This document shows, in pieces, positions 1-7,772 of a DNA stretch of 13,006 nt. How positions within the stretch are numbered: position 1 is the first letter of the stretch; each line of letters begins with the position of its first letter. The DNA is from Xanthobacteraceae bacterium. Its GTDB lineage: Bacteria > Pseudomonadota > Alphaproteobacteria > Rhizobiales > Xanthobacteraceae. Where the stretch lies: NCBI GenBank assembly GCA_025929595.1, contig JAICQA010000041.1, forward strand, positions 1 through 13,006. Reading direction: 5' to 3'. The notes beneath the pieces are model-generated. The model saw nothing but the letters and a program-made list of their open reading frames with translations, was not told where the DNA came from and ran no database searches. A program made the translations under genes and the position numbers.

Positions 1-2769
1 CGGGAAGCGCGCCAGCTCGTGCATCATTGACTTCATTGGCCACGGATAGAGCTGTTCGAGCCGCAGGATGTAGATGTCGCCGAGACCGCGCTTCTCCCGC
101 TCGTCCAGCAGATCGTAATAGACCTTGCCCGAGCAGATGATCACGCGGCGGATTTCCGCATCGCCCTTGAGCTTGATCGTTGTGCTGCCGTTGTTGAGTT
201 CAGCGTCGTCCCACAGCACGCGGTGGAACGAGGTGCTGTCGCCCATATCGTCCAGCGTCGAGACGCACTTCTTGTGCCTGAGCAGGGATTTCGGCGTGAA
301 CACGATGAGCGGCTTGCGGAAGTCGCGGTGGAGCTGGCGGCGCAGCACATGGAAATAATTCGCCGGCGTGGTGCAGTTGACGACCTGCATGTTGTCTTCC
401 GCGCATTGCTGCAGGAAGCGCTCCATGCGCGCCGACGAGTGCTCGGGGCCTTGTCCCTCATAGCCGTGCGGCAACAGCATCACGAGGCCGGACATGCGCA
501 GCCATTTGCGCTCGCCCGACGTGATGAACTGGTCGATCACGACCTGCGCACCGTTCACGAAGTCGCCGAACTGCGCTTCCCAGACGGTGAGCGCGTTGGG
601 CTCCGCGAGCGTGAAGCCATACTCGAAGCCGAGCACCGCCTCTTCCGAGAGCATCGAGTTGATGACTTCGTAGCGCGCCTGACCGTCGCGGATGTGATTG
701 AACGATGTGTAGCGCTCGTCGGTTTCCTGATCGTGCAGCACCGAGTGACGCTGCGAGAACGTGCCGCGTTCGGAGTCCTGCCCCGAGAGCCGAACCGGAT
801 TGCCGTCGAGCAGCAGCGAAGAGAACGCGAGCGCCTCGCCGGTCGCCCAGTCTAGCCCCGAGTCCTGCTCGATCGCGTTGCGGCGGTTCTCCAGGAAACG
901 CGTGATCGTGCGGTGGGCCTTGAAGCCATCCGGCACGGCCGTGATCTTGCGGCCGATCTCCTTCAGCGTGTCGAGCGCGACGCCGGTCTGGCCGCGCCGC
1001 GGGTCGTCGAGCTCTTTCGTGGCCTTCATGCCCGACCAGCGGCCGTCGAGCCAATCGGCCTTGTTCGGCCGGTAGTCCTGGCCCGCCTCGTGCTCGACCT
1101 CGAGCTTGGCGCGCCAGTCGGCCTTCATCTTGTCGATTTCGCCCGCCTCGACGACGCCTTCGCTCTCGAGCTTCTTGCCGTAGAGATCGAGCGTCGACGG
1201 GTGCGCGCGGATCTTCTTGTACATCAAGGGCTGCGTGAACGCGGGCTCGTCGCCTTCGTTGTGACCGAAGCGCCGGTAGCAGAACATGTCGATCACGACC
1301 GGCTTGTGGAAGCGCTGGCGGAATTCCGTCGCCACCTTGGCGCAGAACACCACGGCCTCCGGATCGTCGCCGTTCACGTGCAGGATCGGCGCCTCGATCA
1401 TCTTGGCGACGTCCGAGGGATAGGGTGACGAGCGCGCGTAGCGCGGATTGGTCGTGAAGCCGATCTGGTTATTGATGATGAAGTGCACCGAGCCTGCGAC
1501 GCGATGGCCGCGCAGACCCGAGAGGCCGAAGCATTCCGCAACGACGCCCTGGCCCGCGAAAGCGGCGTCGCCGTGAATGAGCAGCGGCATCACCCGCGCG
1601 CGCTGGTCGAGTGGCACGATATCGCCGCGCGGCTTGTCGGCGAGCTGATCCTGCTTCGCGCGCGCCTTGCCGAGCACCACCGGATTGACGATCTCAAGAT
1701 GCGACGGGTTCGCGGTCAGCGACAGATGCACCTTGTTGCCGTCGAACTCGCGATCCGATGACGCGCCGAGGTGGTACTTCACGTCGCCCGAGCCTTCGAC
1801 GTCTTCGGGCGCCGCCGCGCCGCCCTTGAACTCGTGGAAGATCGCGCGGTGCGGCTTGCCCATCACCTGCGCGAGCACGTTCAGTCGTCCGCGATGCGCC
1901 ATGCCGAACACGATGTCGCGCACGCCGAGCGCGCCGCCGCGCTTGATGATCTGCTCGAGCGCCGGGACCATCGACTCCGCGCCGTCGAGTCCGAAGCGCT
2001 TGGTGCCGGTGTATTTGACGTCGATGAACTTTTCGAAGCCTTCCGCCTCGACAAGCTTGTTCAGGATCGCGCGCTTGCCTTCACGCGTGAACGAAATTTC
2101 CTTGTCCGGCCCTTCGATGCGTTCCTGCAGCCACGACTTCTCGTCGGGCGAGTTCACGTGCATGAACTCGACGCCGATCGTCTGGCAATAGGTGCGGCGC
2201 AGGATCGCGACCATCTCGCGGATCGACGCGAATTCGAGCCCGAGCACGTTGTCGATGAAAATCTTGCGGTCGTAGTCGGCTTCCGTGAAGCCGTAGGATT
2301 TGGGGTCGAGTTCGGGATGGACGCCCACCGGCTCAAGCCCGAGCGGGTCGAGCTTGGCTTCCAGGTGACCGCGCGCGCGATAGGCGCGGATCAGGAAGAG
2401 CGCGCGCACGGAGTCGCGCGTCGCCTGCATCACGTCGGCGGATGAAAGCTCGACGCCTGCCTTCTGCGCCTTGGCTTGAATCTTCTGCCCGGCTGTCTTT
2501 TCGAATGCGAGCCAATTGCCGTCGAGCGCGGCCACGAGTTCGCCGTTCAGGGGCACCGGCCAGTGATCCTGCTTCCACGAAGCGCCGCGCGCATTGGCTT
2601 CCGGCGCGCCGCGCTCTTCCTTCAGACCGGCGAAGAAGGCCTGCCACTCGCCGTCCACCGACGACGGGTCCTGCTCGTAGCGGGCCTGGAGGTCTTCAAG
2701 GTAGGCGGCGTTCGCGCCGTGGAGAAAGGACGTGCGGAGAAAGGTTTCGGTCTTGCTGTCTTTGGCCAT
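1..2769 (-). CDS. sucA: 2-oxoglutarate dehydrogenase E1 component (3' end cut by window edge)
   Basis: Thiamine-diphosphate-dependent E1 subunit of the cytoplasmic 2-oxoglutarate dehydrogenase complex. It decarboxylates 2-oxoglutarate and passes the succinyl group to the E2 lipoyl domain (SucB). 923 codons are visible, open to the window edge; E1o proteins run to roughly 930-990 residues, so only the extreme C-terminus is missing. The start ATG at 2769 gives MAKDSKTETFLRTSFLHGAN, the typical N-terminal E1o segment with the E2-binding helix (about residues 14-47, ending in DGEWQAFF). GMAHRGRLNVL places the conserved active-site His at about residue 292. HVNGDDPEAVVF (GDD about 467-469) is the ThDP/Mg-binding region, and LRLEQLYPWP near the visible end is the family's C-terminal domain signature. 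A GGGGATGGA stretch precedes the start. It lies 120 bases downstream of sucD, probably in the same transcript, with sucB expected beyond the window. Identification is secure. Confidence 0.97.
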   Translation of the reverse strand, partial: MAKDSKTETFLRTSFLHGANAAYLEDLQARYEQDPSSVDGEWQAFFAGLKEERGAPEANARGASWKQDHWPVPLNGELVAALDGNWLAFEKTAGQKIQAKAQKAGVELSSADVMQATRDSVRALFLIRAYRARGHLEAKLDPLGLEPVGVHPELDPKSYGFTEADYDRKIFIDNVLGLEFASIREMVAILRRTYCQTIGVEFMHVNSPDEKSWLQERIEGPDKEISFTREGKRAILNKLVEAEGFEKFIDVKYTGTKRFGLDGAESMVPALEQIIKRGGALGVRDIVFGMAHRGRLNVLAQVMGKPHRAIFHEFKGGAAAPEDVEGSGDVKYHLGASSDREFDGNKVHLSLTANPSHLEIVNPVVLGKARAKQDQLADKPRGDIVPLDQRARVMPLLIHGDAAFAGQGVVAECFGLSGLRGHRVAGSVHFIINNQIGFTTNPRYARSSPYPSDVAKMIEAPILHVNGDDPEAVVFCAKVATEFRQRFHKPVVIDMFCYRRFGHNEGDEPAFTQPLMYKKIRAHPSTLDLYGKKLESEGVVEAGEIDKMKADWRAKLEVEHEAGQDYRPNKADWLDGRWSGMKATKELDDPRRGQTGVALDTLKEIGRKITAVPDGFKAHRTITRFLENRRNAIEQDSGLDWATGEALAFSSLLLDGNPVRLSGQDSERGTFSQRHSVLHDQETDERYTSFNHIRDGQARYEVINSMLSEEAVLGFEYGFTLAEPNALTVWEAQFGDFVNGAQVVIDQFITSGERKWLRMSGLVMLLPHGYEGQGPEHSSARMERFLQQCAEDNMQVVNCTTPANYFHVLRRQLHRDFRKPLIVFTPKSLLRHKKCVSTLDDMGDSTSFHRVLWDDAELNNGSTTIKLKGDAEIRRVIICSGKVYYDLLDEREKRGLGDIYILRLEQLYPWPMKSMMHELARFP

Positions 2770-2889
2770 GGTTCCATCCCCGGAGGGACGCTCGCTGTAA
2801 GTCCGGCGATCAGGGAACCCCGATGGCGTCGACCCGGCAGGGCCGCGTGATTCGCATTGCCAATCGTCGAAGGGGGCTCTTTAGCAGCC

Positions 2890-3777
2890 TTATCGGCCTT
2901 TTAGAACCTCGACGAGTGTCTTGCCCAACCGCGCCGGCGATTGTGATACGCGGATTCCCGCCGCCTCCATGGCGGCGATCTTGGACTCCGCGTCCCCTTT
3001 TCCACCCGAAATGATGGCGCCCGCATGACCCATGCGGCGCCCCGGGGGTGCCGTGCGGCCGGCAATGAAGCCTACGGTCGGCTTCTTGCGGCCCTTTTTC
3101 GCCTCATCGCGCAGAAACTGTGCGGCGTCTTCTTCTGCCGAGCCTCCGATTTCGCCGATCATGATGATCGCTTCGGTGCCCTTATCGGCGAGGAACATTT
3201 CCAACACGTCAATGAACTCGGTGCCCTTCACCGGGTCGCCCCCGATGCCGACGCAGGTGCTCTGCCCGAGGCCCTCGGCGGTGGTCTGGAACACCGCCTC
3301 ATAGGTGAGCGTGCCGGAACGCGAGACAATGCCCACCTTGCCTGCCTTATGGATGTGGCCGGGCATGATGCCGATCTTGCACTGGTCCGGCGTGATCACG
3401 CCGGGGCAGTTCGGTCCGATGAGCCGCGACTTCGAGCCCGAGAGCGAGCGTTTCACCTTGACCATGTCGAGGACCGGAATGCCCTCGGTGATGCAGACGA
3501 TGAGGGCGATCTCCGCGTCGATCGCTTCCGCGATCGCATCGGCCGCGCCCGCCGGCGGGACATAGATCGCGCTCGCGTCGCAGCCGGTCGCCTTCTTCGC
3601 TTCCATCACCGTGTCGAACACGGGCAGGCCGAGATGCTCGGAGCCGCCCTTGCCGGGCGACACGCCGCCCACCATGCGCGTGCCGTATTTGATGGCCTGC
3701 TCGGAGTGGAACGTACCGTTCTTGCCCGTGAAGCCCTGAGTGATGACCTTGGTATCGGAATTGACCAGAACTGACAT
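2890..3777 (-). CDS. sucD: Succinyl-CoA synthetase (ADP-forming) alpha subunit
   Basis: Alpha subunit of cytoplasmic succinyl-CoA synthetase, which interconverts succinyl-CoA and succinate with substrate-level phosphorylation. The protein has 295 residues, close to the family's usual 290. The N-terminal Rossmann-type CoA-binding domain shows GFTGKNGTFHSEQAI (about 14-28). The middle carries IGPNCPGVITP. The C-terminal domain has MGHAGAIISGGKGDA, whose His (about residue 251) is the phosphorylated catalytic histidine of the family. The frame is open upstream to 3948, but the start at 3777 (MSVLVNSDTKVITQGFTG) matches the family N-terminus and has a GAGGA ribosome binding site eight bases upstream, overlapping the stop codon of the preceding gene. 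The longer reading would run into that gene. sucD is separated from sucC, its partner-subunit gene, by a methyltransferase gene, which is unusual. Confidence 0.98.
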   Translation of the reverse strand: MSVLVNSDTKVITQGFTGKNGTFHSEQAIKYGTRMVGGVSPGKGGSEHLGLPVFDTVMEAKKATGCDASAIYVPPAGAADAIAEAIDAEIALIVCITEGIPVLDMVKVKRSLSGSKSRLIGPNCPGVITPDQCKIGIMPGHIHKAGKVGIVSRSGTLTYEAVFQTTAEGLGQSTCVGIGGDPVKGTEFIDVLEMFLADKGTEAIIMIGEIGGSAEEDAAQFLRDEAKKGRKKPTVGFIAGRTAPPGRRMGHAGAIISGGKGDAESKIAAMEAAGIRVSQSPARLGKTLVEVLKGR

Positions 3778-3785
3778 GACCGGAT

Positions 3786-3790
3786 TCCTC
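3786..3790 (-). promoter_or_regulatory. Ribosome binding site of sucD overlapping the upstream stop codon
   Basis: On the minus strand the stop TGA of the methyltransferase gene runs directly into TGAGGAATCCGGTCATG. The GAGGA Shine-Dalgarno shares two bases with that stop and lies eight bases before the sucD ATG. This fixes the sucD start at 3777 and implies that ribosomes finishing the methyltransferase can re-initiate on sucD. Confidence 0.8.
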
Positions 3791-4625
3791 AGTGCTTCGC
3801 CATCGGCGTGAGGATGGCATTGATGTTGTCGTCGAATGGCGTGCGAATCGGGTGGAGGAGCTTCATGGCCAGTCCGGCGTCGGCCGCCATGCTCCGCAGC
3901 GAGTTCGTCGTGAAATAGTTGACGTGGTCCGGGTGTCGAAATCCGCACCAGTGGCCACCGCCGAGCACGCGGTTGAAGCTGCCGAAATTCGGAAGGCGGA
4001 TATAGGCCTTGCCGTCTTTTTCCAGCACGCGCGCGACATGCGACAGAAGTTGCAGCGGCCGCAGTTCGTGCTCCACAACCGAGCTCAGAACCACACCCGA
4101 GAAATAACGGTCAGGGAATGTCGCGATCGCTTCGGAGGCGGGACCGTGGATGGCTTGGCCGCCTCGCTTCGCCATATGCGCGGCGGCCTTCTCGTACAGC
4201 GCTTTCGAGATCTCGATTCCGTAGGGAACGAACGGCGGCGGAACATGCCTGCCCTTGCCGCAGCCGACGTCCAGCACGCGGCCAGGCTTGAAGAGCGAAC
4301 GATAGAGATCGCGCCGCTGCGGCTTGAACGCGCCCAGCCGCCATCGTGTGCCGCGATCGATCTGCATGAGGGTCGGGCGGGCTTCCTTGCGTCTCTGCCT
4401 TTCAACGACCCTGGTCTTCTCCCAGGCGAATTCCTCGACCATCCGCTCATAGACGGGAGGATTTCGGAGAAACACGAAGCGGCAGTTTGCGCACTCGACG
4501 ATCTGCCAGCGGGGCGTTGAATAACGCGGCAGCGCGCGGCTTTCCTGCCCGCCACAGGCTGGACAGGCCCGCGTCGCCGGCGCTACGCCGGCCGAAACGT
4601 CGGCGTGTGCCGCTGCGGCAGTCAC
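3789..4625 (-). CDS. Zinc-ribbon class I SAM-dependent methyltransferase between sucC and sucD
   Basis: A predicted soluble 278-residue methyltransferase of unknown substrate. The N-terminus has two Cys pairs, CPACGG (Cys21, Cys24) and VECANC (Cys45, Cys48), spaced like a zinc ribbon. It is followed by a Rossmann-fold methyltransferase domain: motif I VLDVGCGKG (about 117-125), an acidic SAM-ribose residue in YGIEIS (Glu138), and a motif-IV-like segment VVLSSVVEHEL. The C-terminal HWCGFRHPDHVNYFTTNSL segment is typical of the Methyltransf_23-like group, often found near sugar or small-molecule pathways. I chose the GTG start at 4625 because it overlaps the sucC stop as GTGA, the classic coupling arrangement. 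The frame is open farther upstream inside sucC, but that part is an Arg-rich shadow translation. The gene ends 11 bases before sucD and supplies part of the sucD ribosome binding site. Its GC-rich codon use resembles its neighbours, so there is no sign of recent insertion. The substrate cannot be read from the sequence. Confidence 0.88.
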   Translation of the reverse strand: MTAAAAHADVSAGVAPATRACPACGGQESRALPRYSTPRWQIVECANCRFVFLRNPPVYERMVEEFAWEKTRVVERQRRKEARPTLMQIDRGTRWRLGAFKPQRRDLYRSLFKPGRVLDVGCGKGRHVPPPFVPYGIEISKALYEKAAAHMAKRGGQAIHGPASEAIATFPDRYFSGVVLSSVVEHELRPLQLLSHVARVLEKDGKAYIRLPNFGSFNRVLGGGHWCGFRHPDHVNYFTTNSLRSMAADAGLAMKLLHPIRTPFDDNINAILTPMAKH

Positions 4626-5794
4626 GCGGCCTTCCCTTGCACTGCCTTGACAATCTTCTGCGCGGCGTCGTCGAGATCGTCGGCGGAAACGACATCCAGG
4701 CCCGATTCTCCGATGATCTTCTTGCCCTGCTCGACATTCGTACCCTCCAAGCGCACGACGAGCGGCACCTTGAGGCCGACTTCCTTCACGGCCGCGACGA
4801 CGCCCTCGGCGATCACGTCGCAACGCATGATGCCGCCGAAAATATTGACGAGAATGCCCTTCACATTCGGGTCGGCGGTGATGATCTTGAAAGCAGCCGT
4901 GACCTTCTCCTTGGTCGCGCCGCCGCCCACGTCGAGGAAGTTCGCGGGCGACTCGCCATAGAGCTTGATGATGTCCATCGTCGCCATGGCGAGGCCGGCG
5001 CCGTTCACCATGCAGCCGATCGTGCCGTCGAGCGTGATGTAGTTGAGGTCGTATTTCGACGCCTCGATTTCCTTCTCGTCCTCCTCGCTTTCGTCGCGCA
5101 GCCGCGCGATCAGCGGGTGGCGGAAGAGCGCGTTGTCGTCGAACGAGACCTTGGCGTCGAGGCAGACGAGATCGCCGCTCTTGGTGAGAATGAGCGGGTT
5201 CACTTCGAGCAAACTCATGTCCTTGTCGACGAACGCCTTGTGCAAGTTGGTCAGGAGCGCGGAGAGCTGCTTCGGCTGCGCTTCCTCGAAGCCAAGCGCC
5301 TTCGCCGCCTTGCGCACGTGATACGGGCAGATATTCGCGACCGGATCGATCGAGAAGGTGAGGATCTTTTCGGGCGTGTCGTGCGCCACTTCCTCGATGT
5401 TCATGCCGCCTTCGGTCGAGATCACGAAGGCGATACGCGAGGTCTCGCGGTCGACGAGGAGCGAGAGATAAAACTCTTTATCGATCGCCGCACCTTCTTC
5501 GATGTAAACGCGGCCGACTTCCTTGCCCGCCGGACCGGTCTGATGCGTGACGAGCGTGGAGCCGAGGAGCCGCTTCGCTTCCGCCTTCACGTCGTCGATG
5601 GATTTGACGACCTTGACGCCACCAGCCTTGCCGCGGCCGCCCGCGTGGATCTGCGCCTTCACCACCCAGACCGGCCCGCCGAGCGACTTCGCCGCCGCTT
5701 CCGCTTCCTCGACCGAAAAGGCGGGCTCGCCGCGCGGGACGGGGACGCCGTATTCGCGCAGCACCTGTTTGGCTTGATATTCGTGGATGTTCAT
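4622..5794 (-). CDS. sucC: Succinyl-CoA synthetase (ADP-forming) beta subunit
   Basis: Beta subunit of succinyl-CoA synthetase, carrying the nucleotide-binding ATP-grasp domain and most of the succinate site. The protein has 390 residues, the normal family length, and starts MNIHEYQAKQVLREYGVPVP. The ATP-grasp part includes VVKAQIHAGGRGKAGGVKVV (about 44-63) and LLEVNPLILT near residue 200. The C-terminal ligase domain has DGTIGCMVNGAGLAMATMD, NFLDVGGGA and NIFGGIMRCDVIAEGV. A GGGGAG ribosome binding site (5802-5807) lies seven bases before the ATG. Its TGA stop overlaps the GTG start of the methyltransferase gene by four bases (GTGA), so translation of the two is probably coupled. It follows mdh after a 149-base leader rich in inverted repeats, so it may have its own promoter or control element. 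Confidence 0.98.
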   Translation of the reverse strand: MNIHEYQAKQVLREYGVPVPRGEPAFSVEEAEAAAKSLGGPVWVVKAQIHAGGRGKAGGVKVVKSIDDVKAEAKRLLGSTLVTHQTGPAGKEVGRVYIEEGAAIDKEFYLSLLVDRETSRIAFVISTEGGMNIEEVAHDTPEKILTFSIDPVANICPYHVRKAAKALGFEEAQPKQLSALLTNLHKAFVDKDMSLLEVNPLILTKSGDLVCLDAKVSFDDNALFRHPLIARLRDESEEDEKEIEASKYDLNYITLDGTIGCMVNGAGLAMATMDIIKLYGESPANFLDVGGGATKEKVTAAFKIITADPNVKGILVNIFGGIMRCDVIAEGVVAAVKEVGLKVPLVVRLEGTNVEQGKKIIGESGLDVVSADDLDDAAQKIVKAVQGKAA

Positions 5795-5813
5795 TGGCGC
5801 GCTCCCCGTCCCT

Positions 5814-5831
5814 GAGCCGTTGGGACGGCTC
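5814..5831 (-). promoter_or_regulatory. Hairpin in the sucC leader, just upstream of its ribosome binding site
   Basis: Perfect inverted repeat GAGCCGT-(CCCA)-ACGGCTC, a 7-bp stem with a 4-base loop. It ends six bases before the GGGGAG ribosome binding site of sucC. It has no following T run, so it is not a simple terminator. It could stabilise a processed 5' end or modulate sucC translation. The structure is seen directly; the role is inference. Confidence 0.45.
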
Positions 5832-5832
5832 T

Positions 5833-5850
5833 AATATACATTATTCCAGG
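5833..5850 (-). promoter_or_regulatory. AT-rich patch, possible -10 region of a sucC promoter
   Basis: On the minus strand a run reading GGAATAATGTATATTA stands out as AT-rich between GC-rich hairpins upstream of sucC. TATATT or TAATGT could act as a -10 element, but no convincing -35 box lies at the right distance. It is only a candidate start region for a sucC transcript independent of mdh. Confidence 0.2.
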
Positions 5851-5871
5851 GATTTGACTTCAGCTTTGGCG

Positions 5872-5939
5872 CCCGCGCAAGCGGGATTAATGGGGCGAAC
5901 CGGAGAAAGCGCTCGGGGCGGCTCCGTCCCATTCGCCCC
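5872..5939 (-). promoter_or_regulatory. Inverted-repeat block directly downstream of mdh (possible terminator, attenuator or RNA-stabilising element)
   Basis: Beginning four bases after the mdh stop, GGGGCGAA and TTCGCCCC (5932-5939 and 5892-5899) form a perfect 8-bp arm pair. A nested CGGAG/CTCCG pair sits inside it, so a long hairpin with an internal bulge is possible. A second hairpin, CCCGC-TTGC-GCGGG (5872-5885), follows. Neither is followed by a clear U tract on the minus strand. The position suggests partial termination or protection of the mdh mRNA 3' end before sucC. The function is inferred. Confidence 0.45.
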
Positions 5940-5943
5940 GTAC

Positions 5944-6909
5944 TCACTTGCCGAGATCGGGAGCGATTTTCAGGCAGGCGTCGACCAGGCCCTTCACCGA
6001 GGCTACCGATTTGTCGAGCATCGCCCGCTCGCCGCGGTCGAGGTCGATCTCGACCACGCGCTCGACGCCCTTGGCGCCGATCACCACCGGCGCGCCGACA
6101 TAGAGCCCCTTCACCCCGTACTCGCCGTTGAGCCAGGCGGCGCAGGGCAGCACGCGCTTCTTGTCGAGGAGATAGCTCTCGGCCATCGCGATCGCCGATG
6201 CCGCCGGCGCGTAGAAGGCCGAGCCGGTCTTCAGCAGGTTCACGATCTCCGCGCCGCCGTCGCGCGTACGCTGGACGATGCTGTCGATGCGGTCCTGCGT
6301 CGACCAGCCCATTTTGATGAGATCGGGGATCGGCACGCCCGCCACGGTTGAGTAGCGCGTGAGCGGCACCATCGTATCGCCGTGGCCGCCGAGCACGAAA
6401 GCGGTGACGTCTTCCACCGACACGTTGAACTCGTCGGCGAGGAAGTAGCGGAAGCGCGCGCTGTCGAGCACGCCCGCCATGCCGACCACCTTATTCTTCG
6501 GCAGGCCGCACGCCTTCTGGATCGCCCACACCATCGCGTCGAGCGGGTTGGTGATGCAGATCACAAACGCATTGGGCGCGTATTTCTTGATGCCGGCGCC
6601 CGCCTGCTCCATCACCTTGAGGTTGATCGAGAGGAGATCGTCGCGGCTCATGCCTGGCTTGCGCGGCACGCCCGCGGTGACGATGATGACGTCGGCACCC
6701 TCGATCGCTTCATAGGATTGGGTGCCGGAGAAGCGCGCGTCGAATTTCTCCACCGGCGAGAGCTGCGCGATGTCGAGCGCTTTGCCCTGCGGGATGCCTT
6801 CCGCGATGTCGAACAGGACGACATCGCCGAGATTTTTTTGACCTGCGAGAAGGGCGAGCGTGCCGCCGATCTGGCCGGCACCGATGAGTGCGATCTTGGC
6901 TCTGGCCAT
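5944..6909 (-). CDS. mdh: Malate dehydrogenase (NAD+)
   Basis: Cytoplasmic NAD-dependent malate dehydrogenase of the LDH-like lactate/malate family, oxidising malate to oxaloacetate. The protein has 321 residues, normal for this type. The N-terminal Rossmann motif is GAGQIG (10-15). The acid at the end of beta-2 is Asp34 (VLFDI), which indicates NAD rather than NADP. In the mobile loop VPRKPGMSRDDLL, Arg83 is the residue that selects malate over lactate, and Arg89 and Arg152 complete substrate binding. Catalytic His176 lies in FVLGGHGDTMVPLTRY. The start MARAKIALIG at 6909 has only a weak GGAAA ribosome binding site. It sits 110 bases downstream of the DUF1003 gene and upstream of sucC. Confidence 0.98.
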   Translation of the reverse strand: MARAKIALIGAGQIGGTLALLAGQKNLGDVVLFDIAEGIPQGKALDIAQLSPVEKFDARFSGTQSYEAIEGADVIIVTAGVPRKPGMSRDDLLSINLKVMEQAGAGIKKYAPNAFVICITNPLDAMVWAIQKACGLPKNKVVGMAGVLDSARFRYFLADEFNVSVEDVTAFVLGGHGDTMVPLTRYSTVAGVPIPDLIKMGWSTQDRIDSIVQRTRDGGAEIVNLLKTGSAFYAPAASAIAMAESYLLDKKRVLPCAAWLNGEYGVKGLYVGAPVVIGAKGVERVVEIDLDRGERAMLDKSVASVKGLVDACLKIAPDLGK

Positions 6910-6959
6910 GGGTTTCCGACGCTTTGAATGTGCGGGTGGGCCGGGGAATTGACGGCCGT

Positions 6960-6990
6960 TTGACTAGACCGTTTGCCCCGTCCGTTCAAG
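6960..6990 (-). promoter_or_regulatory. Possible mdh promoter
   Basis: On the minus strand CTTGAAC is followed 17 bases later by TAGTCA, roughly matching the spacing of an alphaproteobacterial sigma-70 promoter (CTTGAC / CTATAT-like). It lies about 55 bases upstream of the mdh start, in the gap after the DUF1003 gene. A short GC hairpin (GGGCG-CGAAA-CGCCC, 6998-7012) lies between that gene's stop and this site. The -10 match is weak, so this is tentative. Confidence 0.25.
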
Positions 6991-7019
6991 GTTTTCGGGG
7001 CGTTTCGCGCCCGGCGCCG

Positions 7020-7748
7020 CTATGACTTTCGGCGGGCGATGTCCTGCATGATTTCGAGCTGAATCTCCTGAATCTCGGCCAGCCGCTCCCATTGCCGGTT
7101 GATCAGGTGGTCCATCTTTTCGTGCAGGTGCCGGATTTCAAGCTCGGCCTTCAGATTCACCTGATAGTCGTTTTCCGCGCGCAGCCGGTCTTTTATTTCC
7201 TGCCGGTTCTGGCTCATCAGGATGACCGGCGCCTGGAATGCCGCGAGGCACGACAGGACGAGGTTCAGAAGGATGAACGGGAACGGGTCAAAATTCGCGC
7301 CGCCGACGACGGCGGCATTGATCGACATCCAGACGATAATGATCACGATGAAGAGGATGATGAAGGCCCAGCTCCCGCCGAACTTCGCGAGCCCATCCGA
7401 CACCTTGCCGCCGAAAGAGACGTCCTCGGCGTATTCCTGTTCGGTGTTGGCGGCGATCGTCTGACCCGCGCTCAGGCTTGCCACCACTTCCTTATCGAGG
7501 TCGGAGAGCTCCCCCCGCTCCTGGTGCAGAAGTTCGGACACATATTTCGCGCGGTAGTCGGCAATATGGTTGAGGCAAACCGCGGCGTCGGCGGGCATGT
7601 CGGGGTGATCCTGCCGCATCCGCTCCACGAGCGATGGCCGCAACCCCGACAGCGCCAGCGTCTTGCCGCTGTGCGCCGCCGGCCCGCAGATCGCGCAGGC
7701 GTGTCCGTGGTGATGCGTATGGTTCGTATTGTTCTTATGCTCGGACAT
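7020..7748 (-). CDS. DUF1003 family inner-membrane protein
   Basis: A 242-residue predicted membrane protein of the DUF1003 family, whose biochemical function is not known. The N-terminus is His-rich and carries a CxxC pair (NHTHHHGHACAICGPAAHSG; Cys18, Cys21), suggesting metal binding. Two transmembrane helices follow at about 127-147 and 157-177. The family core is clear: NLVLSCLAAFQAPVILMSQN, then KDR and a C-terminal stretch (about 195-240) rich in Glu, Leu and Arg that looks coiled-coil. A GAGGGGAG ribosome binding site precedes the ATG at 7748. It lies 24 bases downstream of zapE and is probably co-transcribed with it. No link to the TCA cycle can be seen beyond position. Confidence 0.9.
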   Translation of the reverse strand: MSEHKNNTNHTHHHGHACAICGPAAHSGKTLALSGLRPSLVERMRQDHPDMPADAAVCLNHIADYRAKYVSELLHQERGELSDLDKEVVASLSAGQTIAANTEQEYAEDVSFGGKVSDGLAKFGGSWAFIILFIVIIIVWMSINAAVVGGANFDPFPFILLNLVLSCLAAFQAPVILMSQNRQEIKDRLRAENDYQVNLKAELEIRHLHEKMDHLINRQWERLAEIQEIQLEIMQDIARRKS

Positions 7749-7772
7749 CGCGCTCCCCTCGATTCTTGTCGG

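Noticed and set aside
3778..3948. N-terminal extension of sucD to an upstream start at 3948
   Set aside because: The extension overlaps the methyltransferase gene and has no family similarity. The start at 3777 has a good ribosome binding site and the family N-terminus.
4626..4823. Upstream extension of the methyltransferase frame into sucC
   Set aside because: The extra 66 residues are Arg-rich shadow translation of sucC. The GTGA overlap gives a better start at 4625.
4487..5815. A 442-codon open frame on the plus strand opposite sucC
   Set aside because: It is fully antisense to a secure sucC, His/Arg/Asp-rich and without recognisable motifs. It is the usual mirror frame of GC-rich coding DNA.
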